The notes under the pieces were generated by a model, which saw only the letters and a list, made by a program, of their open reading frames with translations, ran no database searches and was not told the DNA's origin. Positions 10,848 to 22,308 of a stretch of DNA of 64,000 bases are shown here, piece after piece. Source of the DNA: Micropterix aruncella (Eukaryota > Arthropoda > Insecta > Lepidoptera > Micropterigidae). The position numbers and the translations under genes are program-made. Each line of letters starts with the position of its first letter. Position 1 is the stretch's first letter. Location: the NCBI GenBank assembly GCA_944548615.1, contig OX155955.1:6271062-6335061 (forward strand), written 5' to 3'.

Positions 10848-11462
10848 TTATATATGGTATTAGGTTGCTCAACTCCATAGGACGTTTTGGCCACCTTTCA
10901 GCGAAATGCATGCGGCGCTGATAGCATTGAAGGTGAAACTAATGACAATTTATTTGGCCATATTATTTGACATTAACACTTATGGTTTTTTTAAAATAAA
11001 GAACTGATTGATTATAAAAACCCAATAATTTAACCAATGGTAACAATAACATTCAATTATTAGTGCCATCTATCGCTTTTTTTTAAACATAGGTTGATCA
11101 CATCACAAATAATATGGAGAGATAGAATGCCATCTATTAATCTATCTGAACAATAAAATGTGTAATGATATTTATTGAAACCTGTATACCAAATTACAAA
11201 TTGACATCTATAGGTAAATAAATCAAAATAATAATACCTGATTAAAAAAAATGTGTATATTATTTTATTTCAAAATAGGATATGGTATAGATGAACTTAG
11301 TGCGCTGCCATACTCTTATACCACGAACACCGCCATATTGAACTTAAGAGAATAATAAATTTTTAGAACTGTAAATGCCATCTACACTTTGTGTTTTGTA
11401 CTAAAATCTGAGTTGCCAAATCGTAGTATGGCATTGAGTAATCTAATGCGCTATATAATCAA
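10848..11462. mobile_element. TIR element T1, copy 2
   Basis: The left end ATTGATTATATATGGTATTA and an inverted right end (CAAATCGTAGTATGGCATTG, then AGTAATCTAATGCGCTATAT) match T1. The interior aligns with the 37117-37360 part of copy 3. Confidence 0.7.
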
Positions 11463-11762
11463 ATCTTTAGCCAACTTAAGCTAAATCATTAGGAGATCCG
11501 AAGACACCATGAGCTGCGCCCAAAGGAGACGAAAGTTGCTTCAATGGCTTGATAGTCACTTTACCTTTCAACTGTCGTTATCAAATGTATATGTATTATG
11601 CTCCTATTGATTGACGTCATTATAATGCTATAAAATGCTTGGCCGATTACGGGCCAATGCATTATCGCAACCGTCTAACACCTAACTTGCTTAAATGGAC
11701 GGTGAGTCTAAAGAAAATAAATTTTGCATAATATATTAAATAAAACTTGGACACCAAAAAAC
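11463..11762. other. Probable former 3' flank of the second THAP gene
   Basis: No gene is seen. This sequence and position 22313 were adjacent before the LTR element inserted, so it is the 3' side of the minus-strand THAP gene. Confidence 0.5.
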
Positions 11763-11766
11763 AGGG

Positions 11767-13314
11767 TGTCACGCGATTTCTGTAAATTAAATACAGAATT
11801 TCCATAATTTATCGCGTGTTGAGTCCCAATCCTCGCCATTGTTGTTGTTTCACGACACTGACACCGATCGTTTGACATATATGCAGTTTTGCCAATTCCA
11901 TACAACCGAATTTCGTCTACCAACCGCAAGAGTCGAAATCAGCGACTTAATATTTAATAATTTATTATAATTTATGCGATAAATTGCTATGGGATTGGGT
12001 TATTAAAATGCAAAAATAAATAAAACATTGAATATTTTAAAACAGCAATTTTTATTTTGATAAAATACTTATTTCTAATAAAGTAACCATTTTACGACAT
12101 AGAGTCAAGGTGGTCCTGTCCTTGTATTGAATTTTGGGGATAAATAAATTCAAAAAGGTTTTTATAATAAAATTAATCTCGGTTTTGACTTCTTTATTAA
12201 ATTAATAAAATTTAGAAATTAGCTACACAATTTATACTCAGCAAACGGTGAACCGGATATGATCGATTGTTCGAGTATGAACTAGAAAATTCTGGAACAT
12301 TTGATATGAGCCTATATGAAGCGCCAAAAACTCGTTTTCCGGGCATTTTAAATCGGAGCCGTGGCGCTAGTTAGTGGAAGTTCCGAGTTGGTCTTCATTC
12401 TCTGTTGTGTTAGACATTATATTTCTCGGTGAGTACGTTCGATAATTATATCTTGGTATTGCTTCTTGAAGGGTTTATCTGGCTGAGTTGGGGGAGCGAG
12501 ATTCGATTTCCTCGGAACGCAGGGTGCCGTCTCTGCTTCCCTTATTCGCTCCTACCCCAACACCTGAATCCCTAGTCTAAGTGGAGGATAATTTCAGGAA
12601 CTTCCACGGGGAGAATTTCCACGGGGCAAACTTCTGGGAGCCTTGCCTACTTCAATCGTTCCAGCCGTTTTGAAGAGTACTCCCGAATTCAACCGTTCCA
12701 GCCGGTCGGGGTACAAGGGTACAGCTGAAGAACTCCAGAATACGCCCATTCCAGCTTTCCTGAAGATCAGCCCGAGCCGGGTTGGTCGATCGCCAGCGCC
12801 GCTATTCGTCACCGTACCGTACGATACGATAACGGCGTAAATCGTACCAGTCACCGCCACGTAACCACGTGACGTCGCCGCGACCTAGAGCTGAAGGCGG
12901 GAAGTTTGAATCCGCTTTCCAGAACATTCTATCACTGAAATTTTATCGTACTTACCCTACTCTGCTGTTTTCTACCTACCACTCGTCTGACTGTTGACCC
13001 TTCATGATCAGCCGGCCTCTGAGAAAAGTCCCATTGTTCTGAGCTAGATTCCAGAGTTTTTGAAATGTATTAAATATTAATTTCCAAAGTTTTTAATTGT
13101 TTTCAAAGTTTTTAATCAAATATTATAGTTGTAAATATAGATTTCACTTCCAGAGTTCTTTAAAATTCATATTTTCTTATTGTTATCTGCCTTTTACTAA
13201 TTAAATGTCATCGTTCAAGTGATTTAATGTTTTCTTTATAATTTTAGTTTCTACAAACAAGCGACCACATCGATTTCTAGGTATCCTAAGTACCGAGAAA
13301 TCGTGTCGGTCACA
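11767..13314 (+). repeat. 5' LTR
   Basis: 1548 bp, TGTCACGCG...GGTCACA. By eye it differs from the 3' LTR by one base (13151 C versus 22145 T) and lacks an 8 bp insertion present in the 3' LTR near 21725. The primer binding site after 13314 was not assigned with confidence; TGG starts occur near 13317 and 13349. Confidence 0.95.
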
Positions 13315-13778
13315 ATTGGGTATGCGTAGGCGCAATAGTGTAGGCGTTGGCGCCTACAACGTGTTTAAGTATTTCATGATCGGTCAATCTCAGGAGTGGT
13401 AGACTAACTAATCAAATCAAATCTAATCTAATCTTTTACAAATCTATTTTTCTACATTCTAATTTTTACAAATAATCAAATTATAAACTACGCACAGCAA
13501 AAGTAATCCTATTTTAAAGGCTAATTCTACAACATATTCTATTCTATTTTCTACAAACTATATACAGTATAATTAAATATAATTACATGCAATCGAATTA
13601 CAGCAAGGGTATTATGGTACAATAAAATATTCCTTCCGTTCCTCTTTTTCCAGATAGGTTCCTTCAAGTCGATTCGACAGTCTGCATTGGGTGAGTCGTT
13701 TTTCGTTCTCCTAGCTTGGTGGGTTTCCTTTCAGGGAGTAATTGCCTTTTATAAGTGTCGAACGTAACACCACCAAAA

Positions 13779-14225
13779 ATGTCGTTAAAAATTAAACTTT
13801 TACGCAAAGCAGAACTGGATTTCGAAATTATAATACGGGGTGAAGTTCCCAAAGATACGGTAGAGAAAAATAGAGAAATTTTAAAATCATTAATTCAAAT
13901 AGAGCCGGCGACCGCTTGCGAGTTTAAACCTGAATGGGAAAGTGATATATATAAATCCTTGATTAGGCTGAAAACCGATATTAAATCGTTAAAAACCGAT
14001 AATGCGAGTGTTAATATTCAAATTTTTGAAGAAAATTACAATGCAATATCGCGTAGGTTCAATATCATGACAGGAACACCTGACTTTCTTATAACAATAT
14101 GGGAGTTTGTTCAAGATTCATGGAATGAGTTTACAATACAACCAGCGAAATCAATTTCAGGCCCTCCGTTCGATTTCGGTGCAGACAATTTAGATTCCAC
14201 CGTTATGGCAGTCAGAAATACCTAA
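13779..14225 (+). CDS. gag, N-terminal part (frame-broken)
   Basis: The first in-frame ATG is at 13779. The product is charged, with M-S-L-K-I-K-L-L-R-K at the start, and ends at TAA 14223-14225. The next frame is open across the end of this ORF and continues smoothly into the second gag segment, so the stop most likely reflects a small indel at about 14180-14205 rather than a true C-terminus. Position between the 5' LTR and the nucleocapsid segment supports gag. Confidence 0.6.
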   Translation: MSLKIKLLRKAELDFEIIIRGEVPKDTVEKNREILKSLIQIEPATACEFKPEWESDIYKSLIRLKTDIKSLKTDNASVNIQIFEENYNAISRRFNIMTGTPDFLITIWEFVQDSWNEFTIQPAKSISGPPFDFGADNLDSTVMAVRNT

Positions 14226-15192
14226 TTTAAATAAATTATCATTGGACGCTGACAAAAGCGGTAGCGATTTAGGCGTTAATAATTATAATAACGCAGCGAT
14301 ATCCCGTAATGTAGATGTTCCAAATTTTTCTTCAATGACTCAGGATAGTAGCAGGCCGATGAATTTATCGAAGCTTCCAGTTTCCTACGATGGCAAGTCC
14401 TGTGTATTTGATTTTATTGAGCGGGTAAATGAGTTAGCAGCGAGTCGTTGCATATCGGACAGCGCTCTGATGCGTGGCATTCCAGAAATTCTTAGCGGAG
14501 ACGCCTTGAAGTACTTTAGACAAATCCGTAGCACGTTGAATTCATGGGATGAATTTTGTCAGCTTCTGAAACAAAAATTCGTACCTATAGATTACTCATA
14601 TAGATTGTCAAAACAAATATTTGCGCGTACTCAAGGAAAAACAGAATCTGTTTCTGATTATTTCGCAGAAATGACAATACTATTCGGTCGGTTAGCCAGG
14701 CCAATGTCAGAAGAGCAAAAGCTGGAAATATTACTCCATAATGTCAGGCCGGTATACTCAAACCAATTCGGTTTGAATGAATTGGATTCGGTAGCCAAAC
14801 TGCAATCGTTTTGTGAACGTTTAGAGCTAAATCATATGCGGTCGAAATTTTTCAGCGAAACGCCCGCAGATTTCGTTTCTTCGGCTCCGCAACATAAAAG
14901 CGGAGAAAATTCTTTCCCAGCAGACGTTGCGCCTGCTCATGTCAAAAATAGTAATAATAATTATGCTAAATTTAACTCACGTGTCAATACTGTGCGTTCG
15001 TTCGCTCCGAATCGTCCTTGTTTGAGATGCGATACGGATGAACATAGCCATTTCCAATGCCCGCGTCGGAAGGAGATCATGTGCTTTCGTTGCAAGGCAC
15101 CTGGTCAAAAGCGGCCTACGTGCACCAACTGCAAGTCGAAGGAGGTCATTAGTGACGTTCACAATACGAATAATTCAAAAAACTCGTCTTAG
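14195..15192 (+). CDS. gag, capsid and nucleocapsid part
   Basis: Contains a retrotransposon gag capsid domain: F-D-F-I-E-R-V, the G-D-A-L-K-Y-F-R-Q segment, W-D-E-F-C-Q-L-L-K-Q-K-F, and Q-G-K-T-E-S-V-S-D-Y-F. Two cysteine/histidine clusters follow (C-L-R-C...H-S-H-F-Q-C and C-F-R-C...C-T-N-C) that resemble nucleocapsid zinc knuckles. No methionine start is needed if it is the continuation of the upstream segment. It ends at 15190-15192, 38 bases before the protease ORF. Confidence 0.8.
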
Positions 15193-15230
15193 GCGCTACT
15201 CTCCAAAATAAGAGTTTTCATTGCAATAGG

Positions 15231-15740
15231 ATGAGTACTAGGAAAATGATTAGGAAAGGTTCCATGTCTACCGCGGAAAAGTCTTTAGTCGTTGATAAAC
15301 GGATTCCTAGTTCCTGGAATGAGCCTGTGCAATTAAATTGTTCTATTAACCAGCCAAGTAGCGCCGGAAACTTATTATATTTAGAACTTAACTTTGGCAA
15401 TCTCAAGCTTCTCGGTTTATTAGATAGCGGTTCTTCATTGAACATTATTGGGGCTAATGTCCATTTAGATTTAATTAATCAAGGATTTCAATTGGAGAAA
15501 TGTTCCACATTCGCGGTGACGTCTGCAAATGGGGAAAAATCGTTTTGTATAGGGAAATTACATTTACCTATAACAATTAAGGGGATCAATAAATTGTGTG
15601 TTTTTTATATATTTCCTGCAATTGAAATTCCATTAATTTTGGGTATCGATATTTGGCAACATTTTGGGCTGTTACCGAATAACTTAGACTTTCTACAGTC
15701 ATCAGTTAATACGGACACGTGTATACGTGTATACGTGTAA
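15231..15740 (+). CDS. Retropepsin-like protease segment of pol
   Basis: The active-site motif L-L-D-S-G-S-S-L-N-I-I-G is typical of gypsy aspartic proteases. A second conserved part is I-P-L-I-L-G-I-D-I-W. The ORF ends in TAA inside a triplicated 8 bp unit (ACGTGTAT) at about 15717-15738; expansion of this unit explains the loss of frame with the RT ORF. The ATG at 15231 is the first in frame. Confidence 0.8.
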   Translation: MSTRKMIRKGSMSTAEKSLVVDKRIPSSWNEPVQLNCSINQPSSAGNLLYLELNFGNLKLLGLLDSGSSLNIIGANVHLDLINQGFQLEKCSTFAVTSANGEKSFCIGKLHLPITIKGINKLCVFYIFPAIEIPLILGIDIWQHFGLLPNNLDFLQSSVNTDTCIRVYV

Positions 15741-18474
15741 GATTTCGGAGCCAGTTATTACTGATTACGAGTATTTGAATATCGAACAGCGTCTTTTAGC
15801 AGACAATATTATAGGACAATTTAAGGACATTTCGTCTGATAAAATTGGCTTAGGTCGTACCAGTCTGGTTGTTCATCACATTGATACAGGGGATGCCTTG
15901 CCGATTAAAGAAAGGAATTACCGATTGCCACCTGCCAAGTTAGCAGCTTTAAATGCTGAGGTTGACAGGTTGTTAGAATTGGATCTGATCGAGCCTGCAA
16001 TATCAGAATGGAACAACCCGATTCTAATGGTCCCTAAGAAGGATGGTTCGTGGCGTTTTTGCCTTGATTCCAGAAAACTGAATAATAGCGTCACGAAAAA
16101 ATATGCTTACGGGTTGCCGAACATATCGGAGATATTGGATAGCTTAGGGAGCTCTAAGTTTTTATCATCGATAGACTTGAGCTCAGCATTTTGGCAAGTC
16201 CCAATCTCTGAATCCTCACGTTCCAAGACAGCGTTCACTGTGCCGTTTCGTAATTCATTCCAGTGGAAATGCTCCGCATTTGGCACGTGCAACAGCCCTG
16301 GAGTTTTCCAGGCCCTGATGGACAAATTGATAGGTCAGGCATTTGATAGGAAGGTGTTTGTGTACCTAGACGATATAATCATAACAGGAAGTACGTTCGA
16401 GGAGCATGCATCCTTGCTAACTCGAGTTCTGGAACAATTAAAGTTCGGAAACCTTTCGATTAACTTCGACAAATGTCAGTTCTTTAGGTCGGAACTTAAA
16501 TACTTAGGACACGTTGTTGATCAGTTTGGGTTAAGAGTTGACCCGACAAAAGTATCGGCCATCACCGCCTTTCCGACACCGAAGTCTCGAAAGGAAGTGC
16601 GTCGTTTTTTGGGTCTTGCATCCTGGTATCGTCGATTCATAAAGGATTTCGCCACAAGGGCGGCTCCTTTGACAAAATTAACGGCAACTAAAGTAGGTAC
16701 GCCTAGATTCTCTTGGACTGCAGAAGCCGAAGAGGCTTTCAAAAACCTGAAAGTGGCAATTTCATCAGCTCCAGTTCTTTCATGTCCGGATTATAATCGC
16801 CCTTTTCGCGTGTATACCGACGCTTCTGCGTACGGTACGGGCGCAGTTTTAACGCAAGGAGATGGTGAACTCGAAAAACCTGTTGCGTTCACTAGCAAAA
16901 CCCTGACGGCAGCTGAAAGGAATTATAGTGCATGCGAACGTGAGGCTCTCGCGGTAATTCATGCTGTTGAGCGTTGGAGATGTTACTTAGATACAGGGGA
17001 AGAATTTGAAATATTGACAGACCACTCCTCCTTACGATGGTTTTTAAGTCTTCAGTCTCCAACAGGTCGTTTAGCGAGATGGGGCATACGTTTATCGCCA
17101 TACAATTTTAAAATTCTCCACAGAAAAGGCAGTGAGCAGGTGGTGCCAGATGCACTATCGCGTGCCCCTCTCCTGGCCGCGGTAGTATCAATTCCTGAAA
17201 CGAGAGATGAATGGTATGAAAAACAATTCAACGGCGTCCGTGATAATCCGCAATCGTACCCGAATATGTGTCTTATCGATGGTAAATTGTATCGATACAG
17301 TAAGGCAGACGGAGATAGTGACCCGGAATTTAGATGGAAAAAAGTGGTCACGAAAGAAGATCAGTCTAGGATCTTAAAAGCGTATCATGACCAACCAATA
17401 GCCGGTCATTTCGGAATCTATAAGACCTACCATCGCATTCGACAACATTATTATTGGCCCGCGTTGTTCCAGTCCGTGGTCAATTATGTCTCGAATTGTG
17501 AGGTCTGTTTAGCGACTAAACATAACACTAGTCCTCCATTGGGTTTAATGAACTCTCCAAAACGTTGTAGTCGTCCGTTCGAGTATATTGCCTTAGATAC
17601 ACACGGCCCCATGCCTATGACTAAGTATAAAAATAAGTACATTTTGTTGATAACCTGTTGTTTCAGCAAGTATTCTATTGTAATTCCAATTAAAGAAGCC
17701 ACTTCGGCGATAATGATTCCTTTAATTAGGGAAAAGGTCTTTTTAACTCACGGTGTCCCAAGAGTGGTCCTTACTGATAATGGGAAACCATTCGTTTCGA
17801 AAGAAATGAGGAATTTCTTCGAAGAATTTAAAATTCCAAAAATTTTTAACACGCCATATCATACTCCGCAAGTGAACACCGTGGAGAGATATAATCGTAC
17901 CTTGAATCAGATGCTTTCTGCTTTTGTTGAACACAACCACAAGTCTTGGGATTCTCATATTTCCGAGTTCCAATTCGCCATGAACTCGGCGCGTTCTGAG
18001 GCCAGCGGTTTCACTCCAAACTTCCTCGTTTTCGGTCGAAATCTGGTGTCGTCAGGAGAAATTTATTCATCGATGACTTCGACCGAGGCGCAGGAAGTCA
18101 TTCTATCTCCGGAGGAAGACGAGCGTCTTGACAGAGTTGGGTGCCTAGGAAGAATTTTCAAGCAAGTGAGGACAAATCTAGATAAGCAGCATGCTAAAAA
18201 TAAAATCATTTATGACAAAGGTCGACGCCCCCCTGATTTAAATAAAGGAAATATCATTTGGAAAAAAACAAGATTTCTTTCTAATAAGGGAAAAGGTTTC
18301 TCCGCTAAACTTGCACCTAATTATGAGAGATTTCGGATTGCTGAAAAGCTGTCGGAGACAGTTTTTAAACTAGAGACTTTAGACGGAAAATTACTCCCTG
18401 GAACATATCATTCCAAGGACTTCAAGTTACCAGGTTTCAGTTCTGAGGATGCAGCGCTAGGAGAAACTCCGTAG
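15727..18474 (+). CDS. pol: reverse transcriptase, RNase H, integrase
   Basis: 915 codons in one open frame. RT: fingers/palm with D-L-S-S-A-F-W-Q-V and catalytic F-V-Y-L-D-D-I-I-I. RNase H: F-R-V-Y-T-D-A-S-A-Y-G and E-R-N-Y-S-A-C-E-R-E. Integrase: an H-H-C-C finger (H-F-G-I-Y-K-T-Y-H ... C-E-V-C), first catalytic D in I-A-L-D-T-H-G, second in L-T-D-N-G-K-P-F, and E in V-N-T-V-E-R-Y-N-R. A GPY/F-like C-terminal part follows; no chromodomain is seen. The domain order RT-RH-INT places it in gypsy/Ty3. All catalytic residues are present. The listed first ATG overlaps the end of the protease ORF in a different frame, so the true reading comes from upstream. Confidence 0.95.
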   Translation: MYTCKISEPVITDYEYLNIEQRLLADNIIGQFKDISSDKIGLGRTSLVVHHIDTGDALPIKERNYRLPPAKLAALNAEVDRLLELDLIEPAISEWNNPILMVPKKDGSWRFCLDSRKLNNSVTKKYAYGLPNISEILDSLGSSKFLSSIDLSSAFWQVPISESSRSKTAFTVPFRNSFQWKCSAFGTCNSPGVFQALMDKLIGQAFDRKVFVYLDDIIITGSTFEEHASLLTRVLEQLKFGNLSINFDKCQFFRSELKYLGHVVDQFGLRVDPTKVSAITAFPTPKSRKEVRRFLGLASWYRRFIKDFATRAAPLTKLTATKVGTPRFSWTAEAEEAFKNLKVAISSAPVLSCPDYNRPFRVYTDASAYGTGAVLTQGDGELEKPVAFTSKTLTAAERNYSACEREALAVIHAVERWRCYLDTGEEFEILTDHSSLRWFLSLQSPTGRLARWGIRLSPYNFKILHRKGSEQVVPDALSRAPLLAAVVSIPETRDEWYEKQFNGVRDNPQSYPNMCLIDGKLYRYSKADGDSDPEFRWKKVVTKEDQSRILKAYHDQPIAGHFGIYKTYHRIRQHYYWPALFQSVVNYVSNCEVCLATKHNTSPPLGLMNSPKRCSRPFEYIALDTHGPMPMTKYKNKYILLITCCFSKYSIVIPIKEATSAIMIPLIREKVFLTHGVPRVVLTDNGKPFVSKEMRNFFEEFKIPKIFNTPYHTPQVNTVERYNRTLNQMLSAFVEHNHKSWDSHISEFQFAMNSARSEASGFTPNFLVFGRNLVSSGEIYSSMTSTEAQEVILSPEEDERLDRVGCLGRIFKQVRTNLDKQHAKNKIIYDKGRRPPDLNKGNIIWKKTRFLSNKGKGFSAKLAPNYERFRIAEKLSETVFKLETLDGKLLPGTYHSKDFKLPGFSSEDAALGETP

Positions 18475-18759
18475 TTGTTTATTCGAAAATTTCTTTTCGT
18501 AATTTTTTTTCTTGTATTTTTTTTCTTTCCCGTTGTACTTGTTAAATTCAGATATTAATTCTAGTCACACAATATTTTTTTTCCATATCATTAATCAAAG
18601 TTTTGTAAGCTTCAAGAGAGGGCTTGTATTCTCTGTACATTGGGACTACGGCAATTTTTGGTATTGCAAGTGGCGCTAGATGTCGTCACGGGCACTTGAA
18701 TGTGGAAGAATGAATGAGAAGTTTGGACGCGATGTTTGAAAGGTTATATCTTTAGCACT
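18475..18759 (+). other. 3' untranslated part of the LTR element
   Basis: T-rich non-coding sequence between the pol stop and the inserted inverted-repeat element. Confidence 0.5.
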
Positions 18760-20440
18760 AATTATTGATTAAAAAAAAGCATTCCGCAAGATTGCACTAG
18801 TGAAATACTCTGATATTTCGGAATAACTGCAGTATAGGAACCTCTCACCAAAAAAAAAAAAAAAAATATACACTAATAGATTGTAGCATTTTAATGCTAA
18901 ATCTGGAAGAAAATTGTGTCGGTCGCTATAAATAAGCGAGATATAGGCATTCAAACTTTAAATTTTATATGTAAACAAATAGCCTAAAATGGCCTAAAAT
19001 AAAATTCACCCCGCTATATTCACCACGCTGATTCCGAATCTTCCATAATTTTTATTCGATCTCAATAAATAAGCGAGATATAGGCGTTCAAATTTGTTAT
19101 CCCAATGTCAACAAAGTTGCGGCCATTTTGTTTGTACTTACCGTGTTGACACTTTCGAGTATATCGTAATATCGATAACAATTAGCGATATTACAGAAAT
19201 TATGACAATTTGGAGATTTTAAGATTAATTGAAATATGTTGAACAAAAGCGATTGGAAAAATACATATTTTCGCGCAAATTAAAAAAGGGCACTATTTTC
19301 GATGTCTTTTCAATGACTTTGCGTATTGATGACAGAAGATATCCTGAAATGTCGTTTGTTTCAGGTTACCTTTAGTCATCAATACACCAAATTTCAAATG
19401 TTCGTAAAATCTACGAATATTGTCCAATTGTTTTAGATGATCGCTAACACATGGTGTTAATTTGATATTGAAGAAATTTAGTTTGTTTCAGTTTACCTTT
19501 TGTCATTCTTATGTTAATATCAATAGCGCCGCAGGTAAAAATTTTTTTTCGAATTTCTTTTGTCTGCGGTGTTAATTTGATATTGAAGACATTTCGTTTG
19601 TTTAAGGTTACCTTTTGTCATTATCACCAAAGTCATTTAGTAAAAACCTTGGAAAAAAAACGAAATATCGCTAACACATTGTCATGTTAACTTCAATAGC
19701 GCCGCAGGCAAAAATTTTTTTTCGAATTTCGCGCGAAATTCGAAAAAAAATTTTTGCTTGCGGGGATATTCAGATATTTAGGAATTTTCTATTGTCAATT
19801 GTCATGTTCTTCAATAGCGCCGCAGGCAAAAATTTTTTTTCGAATTTCGCGCGAAATTCGAAAAAAAATTTTTGCTTGCGGGGATATTCAGATATTTAGG
19901 AATTTTCTATTGTCAATTGTCATGTTCTTCAATAGCGCCGCAGGCAAAAATTTTTTTTCGAATTTCGCGCGAAATTCGAAAAAAAATTTTTGCTTGCGGG
20001 GATATTCAGATATTTAGGAATTTTCTATTGTTTCAGGATACCTTTTGTTATCAAAACGCAAAGTCATTGAAAAAACCCTCGAAAATAGACTATTATTTTT
20101 TAATATCGCACATGTTTTTTCACGACCATGCCATCATTTTTCTAAAATCGCGAATTGTTATCGATATTAGAGAACTCGCGGTATATCGACTAAGTATATT
20201 CCGACACTACTTCTGAAGCAATATGGCCGTCTTTTTGACGTTTAGTATGCAAATTTTAAATGCCTATATCTCGCTTATTTATTGAGAGCGACAAAAGATT
20301 ATTGCAGATTCGGAATCTGCGTGGCGAATATAGTCCGGTGACGTTTAAAAATCAAAAATCCAGGAGAGGTTCCTATACTGCAGTTATACCGATATTTCTA
20401 TTGTGGTATACTCTGATTATTTCTACAATACTATTGATGG
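18760..20440. mobile_element. Large inverted-repeat element inside the LTR retrotransposon
   Basis: The left arm (about 18800-19220) and the inverted right arm (about 20140-20420) share AACTGCAGTATAGGAACCTC, AAGCGAGATATAGGC, the ATTCnCCACGC-GATTCCGAAT segment and a GCGGCCAT segment. A related fragment lies at 23020-23090. The centre holds the palindrome array. No transposase is seen. It could be a passenger MITE or a structural part of the LTR element; other copies of the LTR element would tell. Confidence 0.6.
19690..20032. repeat. 118 bp tandem repeat, three copies, each with a perfect 50 bp palindrome
   Basis: The palindromes are at 19708-19757, 19826-19875 and 19944-19993, exactly 118 bases apart. 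Each half runs GCAAAAATTTTTTTTCGAAT then TTCGC and is followed without a gap by its reverse complement. The spacers (GGGGATATTCAGATATTTAG and neighbours) are nearly identical between copies. Confidence 0.95.
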
Positions 20441-20739
20441 CTAGTTCAGTCAGAGCGTGGGTTCGAAAAAAGTCTAACTCTGATTTTAGACAAATGGAAA
20501 CCAAAAGTCTTTTTAAATTCATCTGTGCGAAGCTTATCAATGCTTTTACTTCAATTTTAATGATTTTAAGGAACATTTTCATCCATTTACTAGAGATTTC
20601 AACTGAATTTAATGATATTACACGGTCTCGTAAGTTAGGTTAAATGTCCGCGTGTGCATGACAAAATCTGTAGCGTTGTTAATGAACACAATTACTCACA
20701 GTTAATAAAAAATTTTCGTTCCACCGAAATTTTTTTTGT

Positions 20740-20752
20740 CGGGAGGGGAGAT
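20740..20752 (+). promoter_or_regulatory. Polypurine tract
   Basis: GGGAGGGGAGA plus two bases directly before the 3' LTR, the expected plus-strand primer of reverse transcription. Confidence 0.8.
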
Positions 20753-22308
20753 TGTCACGCGATTTCTGTAAATTAAATACAGAATTTCCATAATTTATCG
20801 CGTGTTGAGTCCCAATCCTCGCCATTGTTGTTGTTTCACGACACTGACACCGATCGTTTGACATATATGCAGTTTTGCCAATTCCATACAACCGAATTTC
20901 GTCTACCAACCGCAAGAGTCGAAATCAGCGACTTAATATTTAATAATTTATTATAATTTATGCGATAAATTGCTATGGGATTGGGTTATTAAAATGCAAA
21001 AATAAATAAAACATTGAATATTTTAAAACAGCAATTTTTATTTTGATAAAATACTTATTTCTAATAAAGTAACCATTTTACGACATAGAGTCAAGGTGGT
21101 CCTGTCCTTGTATTGAATTTTGGGGATAAATAAATTCAAAAAGGTTTTTATAATAAAATTAATCTCGGTTTTGACTTCTTTATTAAATTAATAAAATTTA
21201 GAAATTAGCTACACAATTTATACTCAGCAAACGGTGAACCGGATATGATCGATTGTTCGAGTATGAACTAGAAAATTCTGGAACATTTGATATGAGCCTA
21301 TATGAAGCGCCAAAAACTCGTTTTCCGGGCATTTTAAATCGGAGCCGTGGCGCTAGTTAGTGGAAGTTCCGAGTTGGTCTTCATTCTCTGTTGTGTTAGA
21401 CATTATATTTCTCGGTGAGTACGTTCGATAATTATATCTTGGTATTGCTTCTTGAAGGGTTTATCTGGCTGAGTTGGGGGAGCGAGATTCGATTTCCTCG
21501 GAACGCAGGGTGCCGTCTCTGCTTCCCTTATTCGCTCCTACCCCAACACCTGAATCCCTAGTCTAAGTGGAGGATAATTTCAGGAACTTCCACGGGGAGA
21601 ATTTCCACGGGGCAAACTTCTGGGAGCCTTGCCTACTTCAATCGTTCCAGCCGTTTTGAAGAGTACTCCCGAATTCAACCGTTCCAGCCGGTCGGGGTAC
21701 AAGGGTACAGCTGAAGAACTCCAGAAATCAAGAATACGCCCATTCCAGCTTTCCTGAAGATCAGCCCGAGCCGGGTTGGTCGATCGCCAGCGCCGCTATT
21801 CGTCACCGTACCGTACGATACGATAACGGCGTAAATCGTACCAGTCACCGCCACGTAACCACGTGACGTCGCCGCGACCTAGAGCTGAAGGCGGGAAGTT
21901 TGAATCCGCTTTCCAGAACATTCTATCACTGAAATTTTATCGTACTTACCCTACTCTGCTGTTTTCTACCTACCACTCGTCTGACTGTTGACCCTTCATG
22001 ATCAGCCGGCCTCTGAGAAAAGTCCCATTGTTCTGAGCTAGATTCCAGAGTTTTTGAAATGTATTAAATATTAATTTCCAAAGTTTTTAATTGTTTTCAA
22101 AGTTTTTAATCAAATATTATAGTTGTAAATATAGATTTCACTTCTAGAGTTCTTTAAAATTCATATTTTCTTATTGTTATCTGCCTTTTACTAATTAAAT
22201 GTCATCGTTCAAGTGATTTAATGTTTTCTTTATAATTTTAGTTTCTACAAACAAGCGACCACATCGATTTCTAGGTATCCTAAGTACCGAGAAATCGTGT
22301 CGGTCACA
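20753..22308 (+). repeat. 3' LTR
   Basis: 1556 bp, same as the 5' LTR apart from an 8 bp insertion near 21725 and one base change at 22145 seen by eye. It ends GGTCACA, followed by the AGGG target duplication. Confidence 0.95.

Larger units (their letters stand above)
11767..22308 (+). mobile_element. gypsy/Ty3-type LTR retrotransposon
   Basis: 10.5 kb element bounded by direct LTRs that start TGT and end ACA, with a 4 bp target duplication AGGG at 11763-11766 and 22309-22312. Order is gag, protease, RT-RNase H, integrase, which is the gypsy/Ty3 order. A purine-rich tract GGGAGGGGAGA immediately precedes the 3' LTR. No env-like ORF is visible. The region between pol and the 3' LTR is filled by a large inverted-repeat element with a palindrome array (18760-20440). 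Gag and the protease-RT junction contain frame breaks, so the copy is probably defective although recent. Confidence 0.95.

Noticed and set aside
19684..20216. Three overlapping open frames over the palindrome array
   Set aside because: Products of the 118 bp tandem repeat; no family similarity and no start context.
18475..20752. env gene of the LTR element
   Set aside because: No signal peptide, transmembrane or long ORF in this interval; it is repeat sequence.
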